Below the pieces are notes generated by a model that was given only the letters and a program-made list of their open reading frames with translations, was not told the origin of the DNA and made no database searches. A stretch of 34,011 nucleotides of DNA from assembly GCA_044348665.1 (NCBI GenBank), contig JBIKSI010000018.1:1-34011 (forward strand), in the 5' to 3' direction. The stretch is from M2408 sp044348665 (GTDB taxonomy: Bacteria; Bacteroidota; Bacteroidia; Flavobacteriales_D; Crocinitomicaceae). The position numbers were made by a program, and so were the translations under genes. Below are positions 24,977 to 33,909 of the stretch, in pieces (positions within the stretch are counted from its first letter, which is position 1; each line of letters starts with the position of its first letter).

Positions 24977-25120
24977 GTTTTAAAGAATCTATCGTGAGCA
25001 AGCTCAATGTATCAATATAGAAACGATAAATTATAAATTCTAAATCGTCCATTTCGACACAATCTTATCAACTTAAAAAAGACAGCTTAAGTACAGAAGT
25101 GTTTTGTTGAAACCATGTTT

Positions 25121-27481
25121 TTACCTTAAAAGGGTTACATGACCACTTTGTTTGGTTTCGTCTCTCGAACTTTTTGTTTTGTAGCGAATTGAATATGTAT
25201 AAACTCCATCTGGACATTCATTGCCCTTATATGTTCCGTCCCAATGAAAGTCTGAATCATTAGTTGCTTCAAAAACTAACTCTCCCCAACGGTTATATAT
25301 TTCAAATTTCAGAATATCAATATTTATTGATTTGGCAAAAAAGGTATTGTTAAATCTATTTCCATCCGGAGTAAAAGAATTAGGAATGTAAAGTACATAA
25401 CCAATATTGATTTCTCTACTGATTGTATCTATACAACCAAATTCATCTGTTGAAATCAAAGTCACAAGATAAGTTCCTATATCAGGATAACTGGTTGTTG
25501 GATTTTCTTCTGTTGTGAAAAGACCATTTCCCAGGTTCCAAACGAAACTAACTCCATTTAACGATTGATTATTAAATTTAATGGGTTCTCCCATATTTAA
25601 TTCTGCAGCTGTTACTGAAAAATCCGCATAAGGCTGATGAACCGGTGCACTAGTTGAAATTGGAATGGAATATGTTTGACATTCATCAGAAATATTAACC
25701 GTATAAGTGCTGGTTATCAGCGGATTTACCCACACATCTTGCGTCGTTTCAAGCGAATGACTCCATATATAAGAATATTGCCCCAAACCTAGTGTAGCAT
25801 TCGCACTAAGTAAAACAGAATCGCCAGGACAAACAATTGTTGGCTGATTAATCTCTGGAATAAGCACTGGAGTTTGAACAGTATAAATAAAACTTTCATT
25901 TGCGACTGATCCACAACCATCATTCACAGATAAAGTAACATTTACTGAAAATTCAGGTTCTATTGTAATACTTGCTGCTGTTCCTGCGTTTTGACCATTA
26001 ATAGTCCATGAAAAATTGTATTGACTACCTGCGCCTCCACTTACTACTGGAACGATTTGCCGCAAAACAAAAGGACAAAGCTCATTGATATCCAAAATCG
26101 GTTCAATAACAACTGGAATTAGTGGTGGAATATAAACATCAGCATCATCTGTAGCTGTTGAATTTAAACAAAAATCAGTAACTGTAATCGAATAATTTGT
26201 CGTTACCTGAGGTGAAACAGTAATACTTGGGGTTGTTTCACCCGAACTCCAAGCATAAGTAATAGGCTCCAATCCGCCTGTAATAACGGGGTTTAAAGTT
26301 ACAGTTTGAGCCCCGTCACAAAAAATAGTATCATTCTCTAAAGTGACAGAAATTGCTTCCACTTCCTTTAAAGTAATCGTAAATTCTTGGGGAATGACTC
26401 CATTGCAAAGATCTGGAACCAAAAAAGTAATAATAATTGTTTCTAAATCATCAACCACTGCATCTACAAGTGCATCAAAAGTAAATGTTGCGGAAGCTTG
26501 TCCAGCATTAAGGTTCAAAATAGCTGGAATTGTATTTGTATAATCTAAACCACTTTGGGCAGTGCCTGTTAGTTGAATCGGTATACTTAATGCTGCAGCT
26601 GTATTCGTTCTTGAAAAAGTAAAGTCTGCTGAAGTACAACCCTCAGCAATTATAGTTGGGTCTCCAAAATAATTTCCAGAAGTTGTGAAACTAATTTCAG
26701 TTGGAGCTTCAGATGTTAAACTTTCTGCTTCTAAAAATATTCCCGAATCTAAAATTCCATCACCTACGTCGGCTATTGCGATAGTTAAGTGATAAGTTCC
26801 ACCACACTGAACTGGCGAACTTGCAGTTAGAACTCTTGTAAAGCCATCATATTGTAAAAATAAATTTGAACCGTTAAATGGAGCTTCTCCTCCATCTCCA
26901 TTGTCCACATAAAATCCACTGTTTGAAACATTATTTACATTGTCAATAGAAACAATGGTTTGATTGGGTAATTTGGCAATATTTTGAGTTCCAACTATTC
27001 CTGGTCCAGATATAAATAAGCCAAAAACATCATTGAAACCTGCACTCACATATTCCAAATATTCTTCAGACCCAAAAACATAATTGAAACTTACAACATC
27101 TCCAACCGCTTGAAAGTCAAACTCCAAAACAGAAGCGTTAAATGTGTTATTATCTCCTAAAATCCCATTTAAAATTGGAGCTCCCGGAGCATTATTATCA
27201 ATCCCAGAACCTCCGTCGTTATTCGGCCCTTGCGGACCACTATTTCCTAAAACTGTTCCCGTTGTAATAACTATCCCGCTTCCAAGTCCTAAATTTGTGT
27301 TGTTCGCGGTAAAACTGCCTATTGCTTGCAAGGAACCTGTATAATTAATATTGGATACATTTACACCATTCCCAAGCAAAACATTTTGAACTAATTGCGG
27401 CGGAGACATAGACGTATTCGTAAGCAACTGAGAAAAAATAACAGTTGGAACGAAAAAGATTATGTATGCAATTAATTTCAT
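25121..27481 (-). CDS. choice-of-anchor L protein with T9SS type-B sorting domain
   Basis: A 786-residue secreted adhesin-like protein. Signal peptide (1-17, ending IFSQ). Residues about 22-262 form the choice-of-anchor L domain: LVQNVLLGNGVNVSNINYTG, GSGIVITTG, FNYVFGSEEYLEYV and NDVFGLFISGPGI. Then follows a Calx-beta-like segment and several Ig/PKD-like domains with the SFVWNLGNGLFTTEENPTTSY PKD pattern. The last 90 or so residues are the CHU_C (gliding-motility-associated, type-B) sorting domain: YIPNSFTPDGNRFNNTF, FEIYNRWGELVFE, WDGTYKGNECPDGVYTYSIRY. Type-B proteins exit by the type IX system and remain associated with the surface or gliding apparatus. No ligand can be named. A weak TACTTTAG-like -7 word sits close to the start. 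Confidence 0.92.
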   Translation of the reverse strand: MKLIAYIIFFVPTVIFSQLLTNTSMSPPQLVQNVLLGNGVNVSNINYTGSLQAIGSFTANNTNLGLGSGIVITTGTVLGNSGPQGPNNDGGSGIDNNAPGAPILNGILGDNNTFNASVLEFDFQAVGDVVSFNYVFGSEEYLEYVSAGFNDVFGLFISGPGIVGTQNIAKLPNQTIVSIDNVNNVSNSGFYVDNGDGGEAPFNGSNLFLQYDGFTRVLTASSPVQCGGTYHLTIAIADVGDGILDSGIFLEAESLTSEAPTEISFTTSGNYFGDPTIIAEGCTSADFTFSRTNTAAALSIPIQLTGTAQSGLDYTNTIPAILNLNAGQASATFTFDALVDAVVDDLETIIITFLVPDLCNGVIPQEFTITLKEVEAISVTLENDTIFCDGAQTVTLNPVITGGLEPITYAWSSGETTPSITVSPQVTTNYSITVTDFCLNSTATDDADVYIPPLIPVVIEPILDINELCPFVLRQIVPVVSGGAGSQYNFSWTINGQNAGTAASITIEPEFSVNVTLSVNDGCGSVANESFIYTVQTPVLIPEINQPTIVCPGDSVLLSANATLGLGQYSYIWSHSLETTQDVWVNPLITSTYTVNISDECQTYSIPISTSAPVHQPYADFSVTAAELNMGEPIKFNNQSLNGVSFVWNLGNGLFTTEENPTTSYPDIGTYLVTLISTDEFGCIDTISREINIGYVLYIPNSFTPDGNRFNNTFFAKSINIDILKFEIYNRWGELVFEATNDSDFHWDGTYKGNECPDGVYTYSIRYKTKSSRDETKQSGHVTLLR

Positions 27482-27552
27482 CTTACTAAAGTAACGATTA
27501 TAATTGATAAAAGTTGCTTAAAATCAAGAAAAAATTATGCCAAAGAATAAAA

Positions 27553-29409
27553 TTAACTTCTAAGTCCCGAATTCATTGCGAAATAATGTGATTTTGAAGC
27601 CATTAATTCATCGTGTGAACCCATCTCAATGATTTCACCTTTTTGCAAAACAAGAATGATATCTGCCTTACGAATCGTGGATAAACGATGGGCTATCACT
27701 AAAGAAGTTCTATTTTGCATCAATTCTTCCAAGGCTTCCTGAACAATTTTTTCACTTTCTGAATCTAAAGCGGAAGTTGCTTCATCTAAAATCAAAATAC
27801 TTGGATTTCTCAACACCGCCCGAGCAATACTAATTCGTTGCTTTTGTCCTCCAGAAAGTTTATTTCCACGCTCGCCAATAATTGTGTCGTAGCCATTTTC
27901 TAATCCTAAAATAAAATCATGAGCATGTGCAATTTTTGCTGCTTCGATAATTTTTTCTTCTGGACAATTCTCAAAACCAAAGGCGATATTATTGCGGATT
28001 GTATCATTAAACAAAATTGATTCCTGATTCACCACCCCAATTTGCTTGCGCAGATCTTGATTCTTAATTTCCTTAATATTAATTCCATCAAACAAAATAT
28101 CGCCTGAATTGACCTGATAAAAATTCAAAAGTAAATCCGCAATCGTTGATTTTCCGCTTCCAGATTCACCCACCAAAGCGAGCATTTTTCCTTTTGGAAT
28201 TTTAAAAGACAAGTTGTGCAGAATGTTAGCCTTATTTTCATCGTCTTCCTTGTACTTAAAAGACACATTTCTGAATTCAATTTCAGATTTTAATTCGTCA
28301 AAATTTGCTGCGTTTTCAACTTCATAAATTTGCTCGTCTGCATGAATAATTTCCTCAAAACGTCGGTAAGAAACCTCCGCTTTATTGATATTTGCAATTC
28401 CTGTTGCAATTCCTTGAATCGGCCTTAATAACTGAGAAAAAACGATGATAAATGTAATAAATTCTTCTCCGGAAAGACCAGAATTTTCTTTGGCATCCAA
28501 AATCATAGAACCACCAAACCAAACAATACAAATCATAACGACGGTACCCAAAAATTCATTCAAAGGTGAAGATAAATCTTTTTTTCGGTATGTTTTGGTA
28601 AGTAATTGTTGGTGTTGAAAATTTATTTTCCCAAAAGAATTTCGAATGTATTCACCTGCGTTAAATGCTTTGATGATTCGAATTCCTCCAAAATTCTCTT
28701 CAATGGACGACAATAAAACCCCCATTTGTTCTTGCCCTTTTTTAGCAGTTCGTTTTAAACTTTTTCCGATACGGGAAATCGTAAATGCAGAAACAGGGAG
28801 TAAAACAAGAGAGATCATCGTTAGTTGCGGACTCCAATAAATCAATGTAACTAAACTTAAGATGATTGCGATTGGTTCACGAAAAACTAATTCAAGCATG
28901 GAAGTGACTGCAAATTCAATTTCACCGATATCGTTGTTTAAACGAGCCATCAAATCTCCTTTTTTTTCCTCAGTAAAAAATGACATTGGTAAACGGAGTG
29001 ATTTTGCAAATAATTGATCCCGCAAGTCTCTAACAACTGCCATTTTTAAGTAAGAATTGTGATAAATTGCAAGGTATCTGAATAAACTTTTGAGGAAAAA
29101 TGCACTAATTACCAAAATGCAAACCAACAACAAAGCTTCTTTAGGATCTTTCAATACCAATTGCTGCATTTCATAATTATATAAATCTGAAAAGTAATCA
29201 AAAATATTGCTGCTTTTGTCGTTAAAATCTGGTTTTAAATAAATTACGGCTTCTTTGTCCTTACTCGGGAAAATTAATTGCAAAAAGGGAACGAATAATA
29301 CAAGAGACAATAAGTTAAAAATGACAAATAACAAATTGTAAAAAACAACTAAAAATGTTTGCCAACGATTTTGAACAGATAAGCGGTATATTTTAAAAAA
29401 ATCTTTCAT
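27553..29409 (-). CDS. MsbA-like ABC exporter (permease-ATPase fusion)
   Basis: A 618-residue half-transporter: an N-terminal six-helix membrane domain (hydrophobic spans at about 18-45, 95-112, 170-205 and 285-305 among others) fused to an ATPase domain. ATPase motifs are Walker A GESGSGKST (near 413-421), the Q-loop region VNQESILFND, the signature LSGGQKQR (near 516), Walker B ILILDEATSALD (near 538) and the switch histidine in VIAHRLS. The family exports lipid A precursors or other lipids and drugs as a homodimer. Because the MsbA subfamily overlaps with multidrug exporters, the substrate is not certain. A strong -7 element lies at 29427-29434, and a palindrome covers the -33 region. Confidence 0.93.
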   Translation of the reverse strand: MKDFFKIYRLSVQNRWQTFLVVFYNLLFVIFNLLSLVLFVPFLQLIFPSKDKEAVIYLKPDFNDKSSNIFDYFSDLYNYEMQQLVLKDPKEALLLVCILVISAFFLKSLFRYLAIYHNSYLKMAVVRDLRDQLFAKSLRLPMSFFTEEKKGDLMARLNNDIGEIEFAVTSMLELVFREPIAIILSLVTLIYWSPQLTMISLVLLPVSAFTISRIGKSLKRTAKKGQEQMGVLLSSIEENFGGIRIIKAFNAGEYIRNSFGKINFQHQQLLTKTYRKKDLSSPLNEFLGTVVMICIVWFGGSMILDAKENSGLSGEEFITFIIVFSQLLRPIQGIATGIANINKAEVSYRRFEEIIHADEQIYEVENAANFDELKSEIEFRNVSFKYKEDDENKANILHNLSFKIPKGKMLALVGESGSGKSTIADLLLNFYQVNSGDILFDGINIKEIKNQDLRKQIGVVNQESILFNDTIRNNIAFGFENCPEEKIIEAAKIAHAHDFILGLENGYDTIIGERGNKLSGGQKQRISIARAVLRNPSILILDEATSALDSESEKIVQEALEELMQNRTSLVIAHRLSTIRKADIILVLQKGEIIEMGSHDELMASKSHYFAMNSGLRS

Positions 29410-29426
29410 TAAGGAAATTAAGTTCG

Positions 29427-29434
29427 CAAAGATA
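29427..29434 (-). promoter_or_regulatory. -7 promoter element (TATCTTTG) for the ABC exporter
   Basis: Exact TAnnTTTG match on the minus strand, followed by CGAAC; the gene's ATG at 29409 is about 17 bases downstream. This is the clearest promoter element in the window. No TTG stands 19-21 bases upstream, where the palindrome at 29450-29470 lies instead. Confidence 0.5.
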
Positions 29435-29449
29435 CATAGAAATTTGACT

Positions 29450-29470
29450 TAAAATAGTGATACTATTTTA
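29450..29470. promoter_or_regulatory. perfect palindrome, candidate operator
   Basis: Nine-base arms TAAAATAGT (29450-29458) and ACTATTTTA (29462-29470) are perfect reverse complements around a GAT centre. The palindrome covers the expected -33 position of the leftward ABC exporter promoter (about 29454-29457). That placement is what a repressor operator would show. The hairpin reading, a 9-bp stem with a 3-base loop, is the alternative. Confidence 0.4.
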
Positions 29471-29533
29471 CTCAACTTTGATTTTTTCACGTGCATTCAT
29501 CCAAATAAGTTATGAACCATTTGTATAAAAATC

Positions 29534-29564
29534 TTGTTTAGAATTGACAAAAATCTTACTTTTA
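29534..29564 (+). promoter_or_regulatory. candidate promoter for the DUF2461 operon
   Basis: A TTG at 29534-29536 and TACTTTTA at 29557-29564 (7/8 to TAnnTTTG) are separated by 20 bases. The ATG at 29583 is 18 bases further on, which leaves a short leader. Confidence 0.4.
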
Positions 29565-29582
29565 TCGATTAAAATGTAACAC

Positions 29583-30257
29583 ATGTCCTTTTTTAAGCAA
29601 GAATTTCTCGATTTTTTCATCGAATTAGCACCAAACAACAATAAGGATTGGTTTGATTTAAATCGAAAACGTTATGAACAATTTGTGAAAAACCCATTTT
29701 CAAAATTTGTGCAGCATATCATTTCTGAAATAGCCAAAACAGATAAATCTTTTAAAGATTTGGAAGCCAAAGATTGTATTTTTCGAATTAATAAGGATGT
29801 TCGTTTTTCGAAGGATAAAAGTCCTTACAAAATGATGGTTTCAGCAGTTGTTGCTCCAAGTGGAAAAAAAAGTAAAGCAATAAATGGTGTTTATTTTGAA
29901 CTTGGTCCGGAACACCTGCGAGTTTACGGCGGAATTTATGAAATTGAAAAAGAAGATTTACAAGAATTGAGAGAAGGAATTGCTAAGAAAAGTGATGAAT
30001 TTAAGAAATTATATTCCGATAAAAAATTTAAAGAAACTTTTGGTGCGATTAGAGGTGAAAAGAATAAAATTATTCCAAAAGAATTGAGAGAAGCTGCAGA
30101 AAAAGAAACGTTGATTTTCAATAAACAATTTCACTTTTTCACTGAATTTCCACCAGAAACAATTTTAGATAAGAATTTAGACAAAATAATTATTGATTGT
30201 TTTGAAACTGGTAAACCGATAGAAAATTTTTTCAACAATTTAATTCATAGAAATTAA
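29583..30257 (+). CDS. DUF2461 family protein
   Basis: A 224-residue protein of the DUF2461 (TIGR02453) family. Visible signatures are FLDFFIELAPNNNKDWFDLNRKRYEQFVKNPF near the start, then FRINKDVRFSKDKSPYKMMVSA (the conserved R-x-x-x-D-x-R-F-S-K-D-K-x-P-Y-K block) and HLRVYGGIYEIEKEDLQELRE. The biochemical function is not established. No signal peptide, so cytoplasmic. It leads a four-gene unit; the next gene starts one base after its stop. It is also widespread outside Bacteroidota, so the neighbours do not restrict its role. Confidence 0.93.
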   Translation: MSFFKQEFLDFFIELAPNNNKDWFDLNRKRYEQFVKNPFSKFVQHIISEIAKTDKSFKDLEAKDCIFRINKDVRFSKDKSPYKMMVSAVVAPSGKKSKAINGVYFELGPEHLRVYGGIYEIEKEDLQELREGIAKKSDEFKKLYSDKKFKETFGAIRGEKNKIIPKELREAAEKETLIFNKQFHFFTEFPPETILDKNLDKIIIDCFETGKPIENFFNNLIHRN

Positions 30258-30258
30258 A

Positions 30259-30828
30259 ATGAAAATGATTTTCTCCTTGCTTTTAATGGTCACGTTAATA
30301 ACTAATTTCACTGCTCAAACATTACATGAGTCAATGACTGAAGTTGGTGTGAAAAGAATTAAACCTTCTGAAAGTTTAAAGGGAAAAGTATTTGAATTAA
30401 TTAACACGCAAACTCGTTTCAACTATTTGGAAATTGATCACATTGAAGATGAAGATTTTTTTGAAACGGAAAACGGAAATATTACCTACGGACCAGATAT
30501 AAATTATTTCCATTACAGAATATTATTTGACAAAAGTGAAAAATGGCTGGAAACGCAAGAATTATTCCATTGCGATGTTGATTCTTTAGACATTTACAAT
30601 GTGGTGATGCCAAAGATTAAAAGTCAAATATCCAACTTAAAGAAAATTGCTCCTTGTCCTTATTACTACAAAATCACGCATGAAAAAGGAACTTGGTATG
30701 AATTTATCATTTATTCCAACAAAAAACAAACGAAAGGAACAATTTATGTGTTCGACAAAGATTTAAAATTAATAAATTCGAAAAAATCAGTATTCAAACA
30801 TGCTGATTATGATAAAATAAACAAATAA
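30259..30828 (+). CDS. small secreted protein of unknown function
   Basis: A 189-residue protein with a clear signal peptide (1-19, cleaved near FTA-QTLH). The mature part is about 170 residues with mixed strands and helices, notably RFNYLEIDHIEDEDFFE, INYFHYRILFDKSEKWLE, PCPYYYKITHEKGTWYEFIIY and KGTIYVFDKDLKLI. There is one HCD near the middle (FHCDVDSLD) and a PCPYYY motif. I do not recognise the family. The start is ATG 30259, one base after the DUF2461 stop; an internal ATG at 30265 is an alternative. Its position immediately before the S9 peptidase gene suggests co-expression with it. Confidence 0.72.
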   Translation: MKMIFSLLLMVTLITNFTAQTLHESMTEVGVKRIKPSESLKGKVFELINTQTRFNYLEIDHIEDEDFFETENGNITYGPDINYFHYRILFDKSEKWLETQELFHCDVDSLDIYNVVMPKIKSQISNLKKIAPCPYYYKITHEKGTWYEFIIYSNKKQTKGTIYVFDKDLKLINSKKSVFKHADYDKINK

Positions 30829-30833
30829 TAACC

Positions 30834-32960
30834 ATGAAAAAAATCTTAATTTTTATTTTCATCTGTGCAACATCATCCACATTTGCACAAAAGAAACAAT
30901 TAACTTTAAAAGAAGCAGTTACTCAACAGTACAGAGCTTTTGCTCCAGAGCAAATGACCATGTTTCAATGGATTCCAAACACCAATGATTTCACCTATTT
31001 GGAAGCGTACACGGTTTTGAAAAAAGGAAATGTTAAAACGGACAAAACTGAAGTTTTAATGACAATTGCCGAACTAAATACAGCCTTAGGTTCCAAATTA
31101 GGGTGGTTTTCTGGTTTTGAGTGGAAAGATCAAAATGTGTTTTATGTAAATGATGGAACACATTTTTACAGCTATGACATTAAAAAGAAATTGGGTAGAA
31201 CAATTTTAGAAACATCAGAAAACGCTGAAAATCAAAGTTTCCATAATGTAAGTGAAAATCTCGCTTACACGATTGAAAACAATTTACAAGTGCGCACTCC
31301 CGATGGTAAAACGATTGAAATCACTAAAAATCAGGATCCAAATATTGTTTCTGGTCAAACATATGCGCGCAGTGAATTTGGTATAACAAACGGTATTTTT
31401 TGGTCTCCAAATGGAAATTTCATTGCATTCGCCCAAAAAGATGAAACTGCTGTTCATAATTATCCTTTGTTGGACATCACTGAAACTCCAGGGAAATTAA
31501 AAAGCATCAAATATCCGATGGCTGGTCAAGAATCTGAAAAACCTAAAATTGGGATTTTTAACTTTAAAACAAAATACACAGCTTTTATTGCTCCAAAAGG
31601 TTCCTCTGACTCCTATTTAACAAATGTTGTTTGGACACCAGACGAAAAATTCATTCTTATTGCAGAAGTAAATCGTGAACAAAATCACATGTGGTTAAAT
31701 TTATACAATGCCGAATCTGGAAACTTTGTAAAAACACTATTTGAAGAAAAAAGTGATAAATGGATTGAACCTGAGCATCCAGCATTTTTCCCCTCAGATG
31801 CTTCTTCAAATTTCATTTGGATTAGCGAAAGAGATGGATTTAACAACTTATACTATTATGATATTGATGGCAAATTAATCAAACAATTAACAGCAAATAA
31901 ATTTGTTACTAAAGAAATTTTTACATCAATCAATAAAGGAAAAGAAATAATTTTTGCTGCAACGGGAGAAAATCCGACAAACAATTTGTATTATGCAGTA
32001 AGTTTAGATGGAAAACAACGCTTAATCACTAAGAATGAAGGAACACATCATATTGAAATATCTGCAGATGGAAAATTTATCTTTGACGAGTATTCTAGTC
32101 ATGATATTCCTTCTAAATCATTATTAATGGATGCAAACGGTGTTGAAAAAAGAACTTTATTAACTTCTGAAAACAAATTAAAAGACTACGCCATTGGAAG
32201 CACAGAAATCAAAGTAATTAAGGGGAAAGATGGTTCTGATTTATATACACGTTTGATAAAACCAAGTAATTTTGACCCTTCGAAAAAATATCCTGTTATG
32301 GTTTATGTTTATGGAGGTCCACATGCACAAATGATTACAAATTCATGGTTGGACGGAGCAAATTTGTGGATGCACTGGATGGCTGATCAAGGCTATTTGG
32401 TATTCACCCTTGACAATCGTGGTTCGGGAGAACGAGGTTTCGTTTTTGAAAGTGGCATTCACCGTCAATTAGGAACTTTAGAAATGGAAGACCAAATGAC
32501 AGGCATAGATTATTTAAAATCTTTACCTTATGTGGATGCAAATCGTTTTGCTGTTCACGGATGGTCATTCGGTGGATTTATGACAACAACTTTAATGTTG
32601 AAACAAGCTGAAACCTTTAAAGTTGGAGTTGCTGGAGGACCTGTTACGGATTGGAAATACTACGAAATCATGTATGGAGAGCGTTACATGGACCGTCCAG
32701 AAGAAAATCCTGAGGGGTATAAAAAGGCAAGTTTAATGAATCATGCACAAAATTTAAAAGGAGATTTATTGTTAATTCATGGAACTTCCGACGATGTTGT
32801 TGTTGAGCAACATAATTTATCTTTAGTGAAAAAATTTGTTGAACTTGGTATTCAAATGGATTATTTCCCTTATCCGATGCACAAGCACAATGTGAGTGGA
32901 AAAGACCGCGTGCATTTAATTGAAAAAGTGTTGAATTACATTATTGAGAATAATAAATGA
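30834..32960 (+). CDS. S9B dipeptidyl-peptidase IV-like serine peptidase
   Basis: 708 residues. The signal peptide (1-18, ending TFAQ) precedes an N-terminal beta-propeller domain of the DPP-IV type (about 60-430) and a C-terminal alpha/beta-hydrolase domain. The catalytic triad is S578 in HGWSFGGFM, D653 in HGTSDDVV and H685 in MHKHNV. The PVMVYVYGGPHAQ segment marks the start of the hydrolase fold. Enzymes of this branch cleave dipeptides after proline from peptides in the periplasm or outside the cell. The next gene overlaps its stop by four bases (ATGA), so the reductase is translationally coupled. The unknown secreted protein precedes it by five bases. Confidence 0.94.
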   Translation: MKKILIFIFICATSSTFAQKKQLTLKEAVTQQYRAFAPEQMTMFQWIPNTNDFTYLEAYTVLKKGNVKTDKTEVLMTIAELNTALGSKLGWFSGFEWKDQNVFYVNDGTHFYSYDIKKKLGRTILETSENAENQSFHNVSENLAYTIENNLQVRTPDGKTIEITKNQDPNIVSGQTYARSEFGITNGIFWSPNGNFIAFAQKDETAVHNYPLLDITETPGKLKSIKYPMAGQESEKPKIGIFNFKTKYTAFIAPKGSSDSYLTNVVWTPDEKFILIAEVNREQNHMWLNLYNAESGNFVKTLFEEKSDKWIEPEHPAFFPSDASSNFIWISERDGFNNLYYYDIDGKLIKQLTANKFVTKEIFTSINKGKEIIFAATGENPTNNLYYAVSLDGKQRLITKNEGTHHIEISADGKFIFDEYSSHDIPSKSLLMDANGVEKRTLLTSENKLKDYAIGSTEIKVIKGKDGSDLYTRLIKPSNFDPSKKYPVMVYVYGGPHAQMITNSWLDGANLWMHWMADQGYLVFTLDNRGSGERGFVFESGIHRQLGTLEMEDQMTGIDYLKSLPYVDANRFAVHGWSFGGFMTTTLMLKQAETFKVGVAGGPVTDWKYYEIMYGERYMDRPEENPEGYKKASLMNHAQNLKGDLLLIHGTSDDVVVEQHNLSLVKKFVELGIQMDYFPYPMHKHNVSGKDRVHLIEKVLNYIIENNK

Positions 32961-33850
32961 AAATATTAATCACAGGTTCAAACGGTTTACTTGGACAAAA
33001 AATCGTCAAATTATGTCTGAAATATGGCATTCAATTTTTAGCAACATCAAAGGGTGAAAATAGAAATCCGGATTGCCCAAGTTCAAATTATTTCGCCTTA
33101 GATATCACCAATAAATTAGAAATTAATGGTGTTTTCGAAGCTTTTTACCCAACGCATGTAATTCACACAGCTGCAATCACCAATGTGGATCAATGTGAAA
33201 GCGACAAAGATTTATGTACCGATGTAAATATCAATGCAACCGCCTATTTATTTGATGTAACACAGCGATTCTTTGCTCATTTCCAATTTGTTTCAACGGA
33301 TTTTGTGTTTGATGGAGCAAAGAAAAAAGGAATGTACGAAGAAACTGAAGAGGTAAATCCTTTAAGTTTTTATGCAAAATCAAAAGTAGAAGCAGAGAAA
33401 TTATTGCTGCAATCTGAATATAAAAATTGGTCAATTTTACGAACAATTATTGTTTTTGGCGAAGGAAATAATTTGTCGCGATCAAACATCGTTTTATGGG
33501 TCAAAGATTCATTGTCTAAAGGTCAAAAAATTAACGTGGTAAACGATCAATTTAGAACACCAACGTGGGCAGAAGATTTAGCGTGGGCTTGTATCACAGT
33601 TTGCGAAAAAAGTAAAACTGGAATTTTCCATATTTCAGGAAAGGATTACAACTCCATGTTGGGATTTGCTCGTGAAGTTGCTCGTTTCTATGAACTTGAT
33701 GAAAGCTTAATTACAGAAATTACTTCTGAAAGTTTAAATCAAGCAGCAAAAAGACCACCAAATACAGGATTTAATTTGAGTAAAGCCGAAAAAGAACTGG
33801 GCTACAAGCCAAAATCATTTTTGGAGTCCTTGGGGTTAATTAGAGGCTAA
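32957..33850 (+). CDS. RmlD-like NAD(P)-dependent sugar reductase
   Basis: A 297-residue extended short-chain dehydrogenase of the RmlD (dTDP-4-dehydrorhamnose reductase) type. The cofactor motif TGSNGLLG (6-13) opens the Rossmann fold; HTAAITNVDQCE at 70-81 and FVSTDFVFDG at 111-120 follow. The catalytic Y139 and K143 lie in YAKSK. FRTPTWAEDLAW and GIFHISG mark the C-terminal substrate domain. RmlA-C are not adjacent, so a role in rhamnose synthesis is only one possibility; sugar-nucleotide reductases with other substrates look alike. Its start overlaps the S9 peptidase stop, so the two are co-translated. It converges on a minus-strand gene 60 bases downstream. Confidence 0.88.
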   Translation: MKILITGSNGLLGQKIVKLCLKYGIQFLATSKGENRNPDCPSSNYFALDITNKLEINGVFEAFYPTHVIHTAAITNVDQCESDKDLCTDVNINATAYLFDVTQRFFAHFQFVSTDFVFDGAKKKGMYEETEEVNPLSFYAKSKVEAEKLLLQSEYKNWSILRTIIVFGEGNNLSRSNIVLWVKDSLSKGQKINVVNDQFRTPTWAEDLAWACITVCEKSKTGIFHISGKDYNSMLGFAREVARFYELDESLITEITSESLNQAAKRPPNTGFNLSKAEKELGYKPKSFLESLGLIRG

Positions 33851-33909
33851 AGGATGAAAAACTTGCTGCTTCAATTAAAACTGAACATGACTAGTCCTAC
33901 TTTGTCAAA

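Noticed and set aside
24995..25006. TGAGC-AA-GCTCA inverted repeat in the convergent spacer
   Set aside because: The loop of two bases is too tight for a hairpin, and no T tract follows; the surrounding TATCGT/ACGATA pair is only six bases.
25071..25092. ACTTAA/TTAAGT inverted repeat as terminator of the convergent genes
   Set aside because: Six A/T-rich pairs with a 10-base loop and no T tract: too weak to call.
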